Virus record (IMG/VR): IMGVR_UViG_3300027834_000006
Span: 1-62,503 of that record
Origin: a virus
Strand: one strand, 5' to 3'
DNA length: 62,503 nucleotides
A program made the position numbers and the translations under genes. The number at the start of each line of letters is the position of its first letter. The first letter of the stretch is position 1. Positions 16,233 to 25,736 of the stretch are shown here, in pieces. The notes beneath the pieces are model-generated. The model searched no databases. It was not told the DNA's origin and was given only the letters and a program-made list of their open reading frames with translations.

Positions 16233-17988
16233 ACTTACCGGTGGTTGTTTTCCCATAACCAAAGGTATCGTAATATAGGGGATTTTTTTTGCTAGGCTCT
16301 CTTTCGCGCGAGGGCTGCATTACGCCCAGGGCATCTATATTGGTCCCGCCATACTCCAATTGAATCCCCTTGATGCCAATCAAAAACGCCATTACACGGT
16401 CATCCTTGCCCTTCCCGTAGGCGCTCGCCCCCTGGCTGGTATCATCACGAACAAATATCATCATCTCGCGTACAAGCTCGGCACTGTGAATAATCACAGA
16501 TCCATTATTTACGCAGTATCTTCCATGTGTAAGAAGATCAGGTTTGGACTGTGCTGTTGTCATCCATCCCAATTGACTGTTGGAAAACTCATTTATAGAG
16601 TCACGAACAACTCTTCTTATGACGTTCCAATACCCAGCCTTCTGAATGGCAGATAAAACAGCATGGCCATAACCAAATACTTCAGGCACCAATAGCGCAT
16701 TATTGTATATAGTACCCAGGGCTACGGCATAATTACCCAGTACCTCCGCATCTACCTTGCCATGCCATTCCGCTGCTTGACAGGCAAGCCATCCCTGGCG
16801 CATATCCATGACCCGTAAAACTTCCAAACATCCAAAATCAGTACTACCCGGTTCACCCGATGACGGGTCTATAGACACAACATACCTTTCTCCCTCTACT
16901 GGTCTTTCCCATATCTTCAGGCTCCCCAACGATTCCTTCCTAATGATACTGCCATCTATCTCGCCCACACTAACAGGATCACTGCATTTTTGTAGATATT
17001 TTTTCAGCTTATCTCTATCGAAAACGGTTCTTCCGCTCACCACGAAAGCCTCATCATCCGTGGTCGGATACTGTTCGTGAAAATTCTCCAGTCCCGTCTT
17101 GAGAACATTGCCGCTCACGCCTTCACCCAAAAAAGAGATTTGATATCTTCGCCAATTGAGTTGTTCCAATGTGGCGTTGTGCACATCTCTCAACTCCACC
17201 TCTTCATCGTTGAAGGTGTCGAGCAGTTCTTCTCTCTCATTGCCCATCAGCGGGCGGGTGTAACCTTCGTGCTTCAACCAACTGAAAAATAAAGGTTTAA
17301 ATACACTTTTACCCGCGGTTGCCTTCTTCCATTCATCGTAAAATGGTTCGCCGTTACCAGCCATACCATTAGCCGTAGACTCGATCACAACGAATGTACC
17401 GGGCAAATTGAAGGTGGTGGGTACAACTGCTTTTCTGACAGCATCGGCATCCCTATAGAAGGCATACTCCGAAAAATGTATGAAATGATTTCCGGTACTC
17501 AACCCGGCCTTGTCGGTACAAGATACTGTTTTCATGGAAGACTTCAGTCCCATAGATCTGCCTGTTTTTGTAAGAGCTGTACTCGGAGCATCAAAAACAA
17601 GCCTGGAACCACTCTTGTACTTAACCATGGGTTTGAGTTGGCGGGGAAGATACTCATAAAATACATGAGACATATTATGTATATACTCACACCCTTTATC
17701 ATCAGCAGAAATAGTGATCCCCTGACGATGCGACTTCAAATGGCATTGCTGAAACATTCTTGATTGAACATACGTTGATACGCCATGTCTCCTTGCCTTG
17801 AGTATGATCAATAGCACCGGTTTCTTTTGCCCAATAAAGCCATTCCATACCCTATTTACCTCAACCTGAACATATCGATCATTGAAATCGAACTTCACCA
17901 ACCCCTCACCGGCCTGGATATACAATAAATTAGGCGAATAATAATCATAATTACCCAGGCGTTTCAAGTCGATTATTCTTTTTCCCAT
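16216..17988 (-). CDS. terL: Terminase large subunit
   Basis: The 590-residue product has an ATPase with a Walker A variant 'KARRHGVST' (residues 64-72), Walker B 'HFIHFSEYAF' ending in Glu 174, and a coupling motif 'IESTANGM' (~202). The RNase H-like nuclease begins 'VVSIDPSSG' (Asp 374) and ends with 'KGKDDRVMAF'. It powers DNA packaging through the portal. The start overlaps the upstream zinc-finger gene by 16 bp. Its stop lies inside a palindrome, and its last five codons are echoed just downstream. Confidence 0.95.
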   Translation of the reverse strand: MGKRIIDLKRLGNYDYYSPNLLYIQAGEGLVKFDFNDRYVQVEVNRVWNGFIGQKKPVLLIILKARRHGVSTYVQSRMFQQCHLKSHRQGITISADDKGCEYIHNMSHVFYEYLPRQLKPMVKYKSGSRLVFDAPSTALTKTGRSMGLKSSMKTVSCTDKAGLSTGNHFIHFSEYAFYRDADAVRKAVVPTTFNLPGTFVVIESTANGMAGNGEPFYDEWKKATAGKSVFKPLFFSWLKHEGYTRPLMGNEREELLDTFNDEEVELRDVHNATLEQLNWRRYQISFLGEGVSGNVLKTGLENFHEQYPTTDDEAFVVSGRTVFDRDKLKKYLQKCSDPVSVGEIDGSIIRKESLGSLKIWERPVEGERYVVSIDPSSGEPGSTDFGCLEVLRVMDMRQGWLACQAAEWHGKVDAEVLGNYAVALGTIYNNALLVPEVFGYGHAVLSAIQKAGYWNVIRRVVRDSINEFSNSQLGWMTTAQSKPDLLTHGRYCVNNGSVIIHSAELVREMMIFVRDDTSQGASAYGKGKDDRVMAFLIGIKGIQLEYGGTNIDALGVMQPSREREPSKKNPLYYDTFGYGKTTTGKSWLDL

Positions 17989-18569
17989 GACGGCGTCTCC
18001 ACTTCTATTGTGTCTGCTCCCTCGCGTATTTCTTCAAAGATTTTCTCACGTTCTTTTTTGTTCTTACCGGCGGTGAAACTATCGATGTATTTTTTTATGT
18101 CCAACGCCATCTTTGCGAGAATGGACTCGGGTACTTTATGCGAACAAAACATGGAATTAATCTCATTCGCCAAAGCCGCCATGGTTTTAACGTCGAGCAA
18201 TGAAGTTGAACCCAGAAGATAAATGATTATCTGTCGTTTGACAGCCGAATCCAGATCGGGTCTTTTCAATATAGCAACCATCCTGTCAAAGCGAAACTTC
18301 TCGGTATCCCGCAACATCTTCATTGCCATGTTTGTGGTGGTCTCAAAGTCCTTGTGGGCTACTGAAATTCTTGGGGCATTGTTCTTGGGGCTTTTAGATA
18401 TTGAATAATCATCACCCAACATACTATATTTATAGCCTTTGCGCATCTTACTAAACATCTTCTCCTTACACTCCTTGCAAATACGTTCGCCCCTCTCCCT
18501 TGAAGATAGAAACACATTGTTTTCATCGAGAGTCCTTCCGCATGCCTTGCATCTTTTTTCAGTCTGCAT
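17973..18569 (-). CDS. Zinc-finger protein, candidate small terminase
   Basis: The start at 18569 (MQTEKRC) is preferred over 18581 because GGCGGTGAAA precedes it. The 198-residue product has an N-terminal zinc finger 'RCKACGRTL...ICKECKEKM' followed by a helical body ('MAMKMLRDTEKFRFDRMVAI', 'VKRQIIIYLLGS') and an acidic end. It overlaps the terminase large subunit gene, the usual place of the small terminase subunit, whose DNA-recognition domain could be replaced here by the zinc finger. Assignment is from position and architecture only. Confidence 0.6.
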   Translation of the reverse strand: MQTEKRCKACGRTLDENNVFLSSRERGERICKECKEKMFSKMRKGYKYSMLGDDYSISKSPKNNAPRISVAHKDFETTTNMAMKMLRDTEKFRFDRMVAILKRPDLDSAVKRQIIIYLLGSTSLLDVKTMAALANEINSMFCSHKVPESILAKMALDIKKYIDSFTAGKNKKEREKIFEEIREGADTIEVETPSWEKE

Positions 18570-20499
18570 TTTCACCGCCATTCAATAGGGTTTTACTGTT
18601 TTTATAATTGTCGCTGATCCCATCCCCTATGAGGTCGTATAGGATTCTCAATCCATAGAAAAACTCAAAGATCTTCAACAGTTGGGCTATTTCTTTCTCC
18701 TCTCCATCACAGTAATCACCCAAACATCTTAGAACATTCTCTACCCCCATGCACCAGGACTGGATTACATGCATCGTAGCAAAATAGCACATCGGGTCAT
18801 GGAGGACTTCCATTCTAACCTTATTGGCGTAGCCGAGCAACTGCTGACGACCCGTTTGATCCAGATTCCCATCGTTATACATGCCGAACCCTTCCTCGCA
18901 ATCCACTAAAAATCTATCAATTGCAGCCCTGCTCCTGTCAATATAATCCCTTCCCTTGACAATCTGTGTATCAACCTTTTTTCTATCGCAATCTATTTTC
19001 TCTTTATCAATAACCAGCAGGCTGTCCAGAGTTTTCATGGGAGAGAACACTTCGTCCATATGCCTATTGATGGCATCTCGAAGAGGCATGATCTCTGTGC
19101 CCCTGATCAGAGCCCCACCCTCAGTGGCATTTATGCAAGTACCTTTCCAATTTGCTATGTCCAGCTCAAACCGTTTCAGCATTCCCACCCAAGTTTCCAG
19201 GGATTCAAGTTTTTGCCCGTTGTTCCCCATTACACTGGTTCTTTGCTGAATCAAAGGCGACCCCTTAAGGCCACTGCTGGCATGATCGGCGCCCTTCACA
19301 TGAGTCTTGCCGTCTGGAGCAAAAGCCAAATCCTGTCCTACCAATATGATCGGATCACATCCCATGAATACCGCCATCTGAAACGCCATATTGGTTACTG
19401 ACTTTCCCGTATTAAGAATACCCTTATCAAGATCCAACCATTTGAAATGTGCGAAATCACGAAACACAATCATCTTCTTCCCATGCCATTCATCGTAAAC
19501 CTGCGGCTTCACTACCGGACAAGCACCCAGCCACATCTGTTTCATAAATGCTTTTTTGTCGTCGGAGATCTGTTTGAAATGTTTACATGTGGTCAGATTT
19601 CTTTCAAGAGAACATACTATGTCTGGTATGATGGGAGTCTCATAATTAAAAAAGGTATTCAAGGATGCATCAGCCGCAAAAAATACTGCCCTGTCTTTAA
19701 TCTCGGGCAACAAATGAATGTTGTTGTTGAGTGATGGACCGGTGGCAACTATTACCGCAGGTTTTTCCTTGAATTGATCCCTTAACAAACCAACGCCGGG
19801 ATTGCCAATTATCGTTTCCATGTTCAGCAGCATATTATCTATTCCAGACCAGCTATCCAGGGGGTCATTGCCGTATGAACTCCTTATGTCGAAACATATT
19901 CTTTTGATTTCAGAACATGCTCTTTTATAATATTCTTTATTGAAACGAATAAGTATGGGATGTTCCACAAAATAGAATGAAGTGAATAGATTTCTCGCCA
20001 TGTCATTGATGAGACTGTATAGATGGTGATAAATATTGTTGGGGTCTTCTCCAACCACAAACCTTATGGCCGGATGTTCAAAAATACCAAACTTCTCGCC
20101 TCCGCTTGAAGTCAGATGTAATGCCCTGTTTTCTATAAATTTTCTGAATAACTGTATGTCATTCTCAATGACAATAAATAGGCTGGTTTTACCGGAAAAC
20201 TTATGGATGATATTGGCGAGTTCATAGCCCATCCCCACGCCCAACACAACCACCACGGCAGGCGACTGAATGTCTTCGGATAAAACCGAATCTACAAAGA
20301 ACCTTGCTTGCCCCGCCGGATCATCCTTGGAATGAATCAACCACTGCTGCCCTCCACGCTGAACAGTGCATGTGCATTCGTCTGCTTTATTGCTGGGCGC
20401 CACCTTTACAGAGTAATCATCGTTCATTCCCTTCATTTTTTCAACAATATGCGGATAGTGTTTTCTCAGTTGTTCCATGTTCACATCAATTATGCTCAT
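18559..20499 (-). CDS. Maf/DUF115-type glycosyltransferase
   Basis: The 646-residue product carries the MAF_flag10/DUF115 core: 'AVIVATGPSLNNNIHLLPEI' near residue 250, then 'AVFFAADASLNTFF' and 'PDIVCSLERN', followed by 'IILVGQDLAFAPDGKTHVKG'. Maf proteins transfer pseudaminic or legionaminic acid from the CMP-sugar to Ser/Thr of flagellins. The N-terminal 200 residues form the usual accompanying Rossmann-like domain ('VVVVLGVGMGYELA'). Its neighbours NeuA, NeuC and NeuB would supply the CMP-sugar. AGGGGATACTGA precedes the ATG. The acceptor is unknown; virion or host proteins are both possible. Confidence 0.85.
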   Translation of the reverse strand: MSIIDVNMEQLRKHYPHIVEKMKGMNDDYSVKVAPSNKADECTCTVQRGGQQWLIHSKDDPAGQARFFVDSVLSEDIQSPAVVVVLGVGMGYELANIIHKFSGKTSLFIVIENDIQLFRKFIENRALHLTSSGGEKFGIFEHPAIRFVVGEDPNNIYHHLYSLINDMARNLFTSFYFVEHPILIRFNKEYYKRACSEIKRICFDIRSSYGNDPLDSWSGIDNMLLNMETIIGNPGVGLLRDQFKEKPAVIVATGPSLNNNIHLLPEIKDRAVFFAADASLNTFFNYETPIIPDIVCSLERNLTTCKHFKQISDDKKAFMKQMWLGACPVVKPQVYDEWHGKKMIVFRDFAHFKWLDLDKGILNTGKSVTNMAFQMAVFMGCDPIILVGQDLAFAPDGKTHVKGADHASSGLKGSPLIQQRTSVMGNNGQKLESLETWVGMLKRFELDIANWKGTCINATEGGALIRGTEIMPLRDAINRHMDEVFSPMKTLDSLLVIDKEKIDCDRKKVDTQIVKGRDYIDRSRAAIDRFLVDCEEGFGMYNDGNLDQTGRQQLLGYANKVRMEVLHDPMCYFATMHVIQSWCMGVENVLRCLGDYCDGEEKEIAQLLKIFEFFYGLRILYDLIGDGISDNYKNSKTLLNGGENAD

Positions 20500-20523
20500 T
20501 CAGTATCCCCTAATAAAGATATT

Positions 20524-21552
20524 TTATGTTCCAATCATACAATCAGCCCCATTATAGACCACAATATTCGCTTCCTTGCCATAAACATTTTTTACATGCA
20601 AAAGAAATTCCTTCATTTCTTTGCACAATAAAACGCTTACGTCAAAATATTCCTGAATAGCTTCGTAAGAAACTTTATCTGTAACAAACGCCAGTGTTTT
20701 ACAGTACAATTCTTTTTCAAAGATACCATCATACGTAGCCGGGGTCAGGCCATTGGGCTGTTGAAATAAATAATGCACTCCTATTCCCTCCGGCATGGGA
20801 CTCCAGATACAAATCGTTCCTCCATTACGGACCACACTTTTGTTCTTGCAAACCTGCAAGGCATTCATAGACTGAAGAAAATCAATATTCTTGAACAGGG
20901 GAATTAGAATAGCAACATCCATATTATCACGTATGCATACCTCGTAATTTTGTTTAACAACACCAAAAACCTGTTCCCTGACCAACAATGGATCGCCCAC
21001 AAAGAGATCGACCACCTCCCCCTTATCATTAATAACAGAATTCACCAAAACATCTACATAGCGTACAGATTCCGTCATAGAATCCTCAATGCAATCCCCG
21101 GAAAAACCGTGAAAGTCCTGCACGCTTTTATAGTCGGACAACCCGGGACAGATTATTTTACCCCCGCCGCTGATCCCGGCATGAGTATGCGGCAATGCAG
21201 TGCCTACGGCTATAACATAACCCGACAAGGGAAACCGCCTAAGAGGATTGTGGTGATACACCCTTAATTCACTGGCAAAAAAACCCAACCGTCTTTCCAT
21301 GACTCGCATAGAAGCAGCCTGGTGCATGCCCGACGCCACAACAACAACAGTCTTATCAACACCTACTCTCTGCACGACATAATCCACAACACAGAACGCA
21401 ACGTGTGTATCGGGTCGAGTTAAGTCATCAATGACAATAGTGATTGTTTCATTGCTGGGCAGTGAAATCCAGCTTATCCTATCGTATACTTCCTGATTAG
21501 ACAATTGCTCTGCGGTTCCATCGCCCATTTTTACTTCCGTAATGTTAAACAT
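20524..21552 (-). CDS. LarA-like (lactate racemase family) racemase/epimerase
   Basis: The 342-residue product belongs to the LarA family. It has 'IDDLTRP' near residue 42, 'ASGMHQAASMRVMERRLG', and the diagnostic block 'PHTHAGISGGGKIICPG'. His 122, Lys 132 and His 148 are spaced as the His-Lys-His set that binds the nickel-pincer cofactor in lactate racemase (as I recall, 174/184/200). It would need host LarB/C/E to make the cofactor. Within a sugar cassette it may epimerise a sugar acid. The ATG at 21552 is preferred to the upstream GTG because GGAGGGGTGGCT precedes it. Confidence 0.82.
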   Translation of the reverse strand: MFNITEVKMGDGTAEQLSNQEVYDRISWISLPSNETITIVIDDLTRPDTHVAFCVVDYVVQRVGVDKTVVVVASGMHQAASMRVMERRLGFFASELRVYHHNPLRRFPLSGYVIAVGTALPHTHAGISGGGKIICPGLSDYKSVQDFHGFSGDCIEDSMTESVRYVDVLVNSVINDKGEVVDLFVGDPLLVREQVFGVVKQNYEVCIRDNMDVAILIPLFKNIDFLQSMNALQVCKNKSVVRNGGTICIWSPMPEGIGVHYLFQQPNGLTPATYDGIFEKELYCKTLAFVTDKVSYEAIQEYFDVSVLLCKEMKEFLLHVKNVYGKEANIVVYNGADCMIGT

Positions 21553-22198
21553 AGCCACCCCTCCGAGCGAAAGCTTCCGCTATGGCAAAATCCTCGTCAA
21601 CATTCAAATTATACCCTCTTTCTTTGGGTATTTCAATGAAATGATAGGCGGGAAATCGGCATTGATCATATGCCTTTAGAAGAAATTCCCTGCTATATAC
21701 ATATAGGTTCCCACTGTGAACGCGTGGACAATCAGAACCATAACCACCATAGTTTATCATATAGCTCACCTTGAGATTGTGATCCGTATACGAAGTCCCC
21801 AAACAAGTATTGCACGCTACCCTGTCAAGTTCACCCAGCATCAGATCTACATCCCCGGCATACCGCAAAGGATTGGTGACCTGGAATAACATGACATACT
21901 CGATCTCATCACGACAATCTTTCTCCGTCTCTACCAGGGCATGTTGAACCGACAGGGTATGAGGGGCAAAATCCTCACAAAGTATCCTTGGCCTCTGGAC
22001 CCTGATAAACCCAGAGGGGACATTAAAAGAATGAGGAACATCACTGGAAAAAACCATTACAGCAAATTTGTTTTTGATTGTTTCGATGAAATCAGTTGTC
22101 CATTGATAAAGAGGTTTGCCACAAAACTCTTTAAAACTCTTCCCGTGAACTCTCTTGCTGAATCCCTTAACCGTTACTAAAGCCATTACATTTGCCAT
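21545..22198 (-). CDS. neuA: CMP-nonulosonate (sialic acid) cytidylyltransferase
   Basis: The 217-residue product is a short NeuA/PseF/LegF-type enzyme that activates a nonulosonic acid with CTP. It shows the N-terminal nucleotide loop 'VKGFSKRVHGKSFKEFCGKP' (Lys in place of the usual Arg), 'RVQRPRILCEDFA', 'VMLFQVTNPLR' and 'YNLNVDEDFAIAEA'. ATAGGAGGAAACA precedes the ATG. It overlaps the methyltransferase gene by 32 bp and the LarA-like gene by 8 bp, so these genes are translated together. The sugar could be Neu5Ac, legionaminate or a variant. Confidence 0.86.
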   Translation of the reverse strand: MANVMALVTVKGFSKRVHGKSFKEFCGKPLYQWTTDFIETIKNKFAVMVFSSDVPHSFNVPSGFIRVQRPRILCEDFAPHTLSVQHALVETEKDCRDEIEYVMLFQVTNPLRYAGDVDLMLGELDRVACNTCLGTSYTDHNLKVSYMINYGGYGSDCPRVHSGNLYVYSREFLLKAYDQCRFPAYHFIEIPKERGYNLNVDEDFAIAEAFARRGGYV

Positions 22199-22811
22199 TG
22201 TTTCCTCCTATATCGTGTTTCATTTTATGGTATATGTACCCCTTGCCCAAAAATCTGTTGGTTATCCATCCTCTGCCCATACACGGGAACACCCATACCC
22301 CGTTGGTTGACTCTATCAATTCAGTACATCTGTGCCTTGGAACATCACGGCTCTCAAAAAGGTTGGATAGTTTGGCGGGTACAACATAAGAAATATAGAT
22401 ACCCCCCGTTTTCATTACCCCACAAACATTCCTCCATATCAGTCTCAGTTCATCCCGGTCAAAGTGTTCTTCCAGGCCATAAGAAAACACCAGGTCAAAT
22501 GTTTTTTCCTCATAGGGAAAAGGCTTGAGAACATCTCCCTTTTTAAAATTGTTAATCAACCCGCTAAAAAGTTCACGTTGATCCATCTTATGGGCTTGAA
22601 CTTCATAGAGCTCAAACATGGTAGATATTGTGGCACGACCGCAGCCTATCTCCAGGGATTTTTTCCCTCTAAGATTTTTATCGAGAGAATATTTTTCGTA
22701 CAGTTTCTTCATAACATCAAAGTTCTTAACAAATGGATCTATGTCAAACGGCGCCTTGCCGCCTCCGCGCTTATCCCAAAACTTTGCCCATCCATTATTT
22801 GAAGAGTTCAT
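22167..22811 (-). CDS. SAM-dependent methyltransferase of the sugar cassette
   Basis: The 214-residue product is a class I methyltransferase: 'KKSLEIGCGRATISTMFELY' (motif I), 'DLVFSYGLEEHFDRDEL' (motif IV region) and 'MKTGGIYISYVVP' (motif VI region). GGAGAAAAAATAA precedes the ATG. It lies between NeuC and NeuA with overlaps on both sides, so it probably methylates the nonulosonate or a lipid-linked or protein-linked form of it. The substrate is inferred from context. Confidence 0.8.
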   Translation of the reverse strand: MNSSNNGWAKFWDKRGGGKAPFDIDPFVKNFDVMKKLYEKYSLDKNLRGKKSLEIGCGRATISTMFELYEVQAHKMDQRELFSGLINNFKKGDVLKPFPYEEKTFDLVFSYGLEEHFDRDELRLIWRNVCGVMKTGGIYISYVVPAKLSNLFESRDVPRHRCTELIESTNGVWVFPCMGRGWITNRFLGKGYIYHKMKHDIGGNNGKCNGFSNG

Positions 22812-23970
22812 TTATTTTTTCTCCTATTTTAATTCCCGCCATACCATCTCCATAAAGAGAAGAAGCAGGATAACCATCAACCGAAAACTGACGTTCTACG
22901 GCATTCACGATAGACCCCGCATCACAATCAACACTTATGACGTTTTTGCCATGCTCCCTACCCTTTTGCCTGTTCCCTATATTAACAGCCGGGACACCCA
23001 AAAAAGACGCTTCTCTTATGCCGGTAGAGCTATTCCCAATTATGCCTTTGCTCTTCAACAAAAGCGCCCCGAAGTCAGCCGGATCGATATGGCGAATAAA
23101 CTGTATGGGAAAATCTCGATGACGCGATACTTCCATCCTCCACATTTTTGCTATAGCTTCGCCACCGGGGTCTATGTTATTCCAAAAAACAATCTTTGAG
23201 ATCTCAATTCTTCTAATGGCTTCGGAAAATTCCTTCAGATTATGCAAGAAATTATCATCTTTGGTGTCTGCATGATACAATACAATAACGTAATTATAAG
23301 AACACACATTAACGCGATCTCCGGTTCCGCGAAGTTTTAATAGGTTGTTTAAATATCGGGGCAATTTATCAGTTGTGGTATATCTGCCCTTTTTTGAATC
23401 CTTGTTTCCTATATGCTCATTGTCACACAACAAATCCATCGAAGGGCATCCGAAACAATATACATTTGAATGATCGTCGGGTTTCATTTTGTGGATCCGT
23501 TTCTCAGCCGCTTTGGTAGCAGGGAAATGAATATCGGATAACTGAGTGACCGCGTTTCTAACCTTATCATCAATGCTCCCGGTTTTTTCACCGCCCTGTA
23601 AATGTATCAAGGGAATATTGACATAAGAAGCCGCAGTTGCCATAGCCAACACTTCAAACCTATCGGCTATAACCAACACCGCATCTGGTGTAAGTTCCTT
23701 CAAAATAGTCGTGGCCTCTATGATTCCCAATCCTACAGTCAAAGACATCTTTTCAAGTCCATCCCCCTCCACGGCAAGTGCAATATCATGAGTGGCAATC
23801 CCCGGGAAATCCCAATACATATCAGCAGACGCGTTCCCATATTTATAAAGACGCATACTGCCCCCCAGGACCAAATGTACTTCAATGTCGGTATCTTCCC
23901 GGAAGTATCGAATAATCGTTTTTACCTTATTGTACGATGATCTATTCGTTATCAATATTGCAATTTTCAT
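22795..23970 (-). CDS. neuC: UDP-HexNAc 2-epimerase, hydrolysing (NeuC/LegG type)
   Basis: The 391-residue product matches hydrolysing UDP-N-acetylglucosamine 2-epimerases. 'KIAILITNRSSYNKVKTII' opens the first Rossmann domain, 'AVLVIADRFEVLAMATAA' and 'PLIHLQGGEKTGSIDDKV' mark the active site, and 'GIIGNSSTGIREA' with 'VPAVNIGNRQKGRE' marks the second domain. NeuC/LegG enzymes release UDP and a 2-epimerised HexNAc for NeuB. The start overlaps the ribonucleotide reductase stop as ATGA. Full length for the family. Confidence 0.9.
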   Translation of the reverse strand: MKIAILITNRSSYNKVKTIIRYFREDTDIEVHLVLGGSMRLYKYGNASADMYWDFPGIATHDIALAVEGDGLEKMSLTVGLGIIEATTILKELTPDAVLVIADRFEVLAMATAASYVNIPLIHLQGGEKTGSIDDKVRNAVTQLSDIHFPATKAAEKRIHKMKPDDHSNVYCFGCPSMDLLCDNEHIGNKDSKKGRYTTTDKLPRYLNNLLKLRGTGDRVNVCSYNYVIVLYHADTKDDNFLHNLKEFSEAIRRIEISKIVFWNNIDPGGEAIAKMWRMEVSRHRDFPIQFIRHIDPADFGALLLKSKGIIGNSSTGIREASFLGVPAVNIGNRQKGREHGKNVISVDCDAGSIVNAVERQFSVDGYPASSLYGDGMAGIKIGEKINELFK

Positions 23971-25730
23971 TTTTTGTCTGATCCCCCATTTGCTATCTTG
24001 AGAAGCTCACTATCAGAAAGTTTGTAATCCATTGGTATGAGAATTTCCTGCATTTTCGAACCTTCACGGTACATTGTAACGCCTTTCACTTCATGTAAAT
24101 GCTCCAGCAATAAACCCCCTAATTCATCGCAGGGAAAATCTTTCTTCAGTAATATGGTTTTTGAAATTGCACTGTCAATATATTGCTGAGCAGTTATCTG
24201 TACCTCCATGTGTTCTCTGGGAGAAATATCATATCCCCCTACAAAATACTCATGCGGCTCGCCTTTGATTATCTTCTCCCTGAATAATTCATCCATCTCC
24301 ACCACCGAAGCCATCTCTGATTTACCATCATTATTATTGGCATTGTAATGTCTCTTGTAGATAGGACAAAAAATGGGTTCAACACCATTGGAAACTCCGG
24401 CAACAATTGAAGTTGTACCAGTCGGTTGCATGGAGAGTATGGTTCCGTTTCTAAGACCATATTTCTTGATACCGGATCTGATTCTTCGTGGAAGCCGTTT
24501 GACAAATTCTCCCTCCAAATGTTTCTCGGCATTAAATTTCTCAAAGGAACCTCTTTCTCGGGCCAATCCAATCGAAGCATTGTAGGCATAGTCTCTGATA
24601 TTCAGAAAAAGGGAATCCATGAACTCAAGGCTTTTTTCTGAACCGTATTCCTCTATGCCCATCTTCAGCATCAAGTAATGGAGGCCCATAACCCCCAGGC
24701 CGATCTGTCGGGTTTGATGGGCATTGAGCTCTATGGTGCTCAGGGGATAATGTGAAATATCCAAAACATCATCCAGGAACCTGACTGCAAGCCCTATAGT
24801 GCGTTCCAATTTATTCCAGTCTACGTCACTGGTTTTTTCGTCATACATCTCAGATAGGTTAATGCTACCCAAACAGCACGATCCGTATACGGGAAGCGGA
24901 ATCTCTCCGCATGGATTAAGCGTATAAACATCATGGACATACCACAAAGGATTATACCTGGCGATAGTATCCAAATTAATAAGCCCGGGATCTCCGCAAT
25001 CCCATAAATTCTTGACTATATAATCCCACAATTCCACCGCCTTTACTGTATCATACACCTTGTTCTTAAAAACCAAATCCCATTCCTGATTGTTCTTAAC
25101 AGCTTTCAGGAATTTATCCGTTATGCCTATGGAGATATTGAAGTTCTGGAGCTCTCCCTCTTCTACCTTACTGCCAATAAACTTGTATATTTCTGGATGA
25201 TCGATCCGCAGAATTCCGATACATGCTGCTCTTCGTTGTCCTCCCAATTCTACGGTAGATAGGATCGAATTCAGTGCCTTCATAAATGACACCACCCCTG
25301 AAGAGCAACCGCCCTTACCGACAATGGGAGTGCCGACAGGTCTGAGGTTGCTGAAATTTATTCCAATGCCTCCCCCGGTAGAAGAAATCATCAATGCATC
25401 CTTGTATAGCTCTGCTATGCTTTCTATATTATCATCTACGCCCAGCGCGTAGCAATTGATGAGCATCCCTTTGTTCCTGCTGGCATTTCTCAGCACCCTT
25501 CCCCCTGGAACAAAAAGGGAATCGGTCATAATTTTCTCGAACTCTGCGATTACTTTCTCGTCCTCTCGCAGTCCCACTGCCTTGGCAACCCGATTGCAAG
25601 CAGTTTCCCAGAGCTTTTCGTTCTTATCGAAAGCATAACGTAAATCAAATATCTTCTTCCTATATCCCGTCAAGTCTGTGGCTCCGTCAAGCATACACTC
25701 ATCAACACTACAATCAACACATTCGACCAT
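23967..25730 (-). CDS. nrdJ: Class II (B12-dependent) ribonucleotide reductase
   Basis: The 587-residue product carries the ribonucleotide reductase core: 'VPGGRVLRNASRNKGMLINC', 'ISSTGGGIGINFSNLRPVG', the thiyl-radical loop 'NPCGEIPLPVYGSCCLGSIN', and 'MQPTGTTSIVAGVSNGVEP'. The length and sequence fit adenosylcobalamin-dependent NrdJ rather than class I. The usual C-terminal CxxC redox pair is absent, whereas the N-terminus has 'VECVDCSVDECM', an unusual Cys cluster that might substitute. CAGGAGTAAAAAAAA precedes the ATG. It supplies dNTPs for phage replication. Confidence 0.93.
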   Translation of the reverse strand: MVECVDCSVDECMLDGATDLTGYRKKIFDLRYAFDKNEKLWETACNRVAKAVGLREDEKVIAEFEKIMTDSLFVPGGRVLRNASRNKGMLINCYALGVDDNIESIAELYKDALMISSTGGGIGINFSNLRPVGTPIVGKGGCSSGVVSFMKALNSILSTVELGGQRRAACIGILRIDHPEIYKFIGSKVEEGELQNFNISIGITDKFLKAVKNNQEWDLVFKNKVYDTVKAVELWDYIVKNLWDCGDPGLINLDTIARYNPLWYVHDVYTLNPCGEIPLPVYGSCCLGSINLSEMYDEKTSDVDWNKLERTIGLAVRFLDDVLDISHYPLSTIELNAHQTRQIGLGVMGLHYLMLKMGIEEYGSEKSLEFMDSLFLNIRDYAYNASIGLARERGSFEKFNAEKHLEGEFVKRLPRRIRSGIKKYGLRNGTILSMQPTGTTSIVAGVSNGVEPIFCPIYKRHYNANNNDGKSEMASVVEMDELFREKIIKGEPHEYFVGGYDISPREHMEVQITAQQYIDSAISKTILLKKDFPCDELGGLLLEHLHEVKGVTMYREGSKMQEILIPMDYKLSDSELLKIANGGSDKK

Positions 25731-25736
25731 TTTTTT

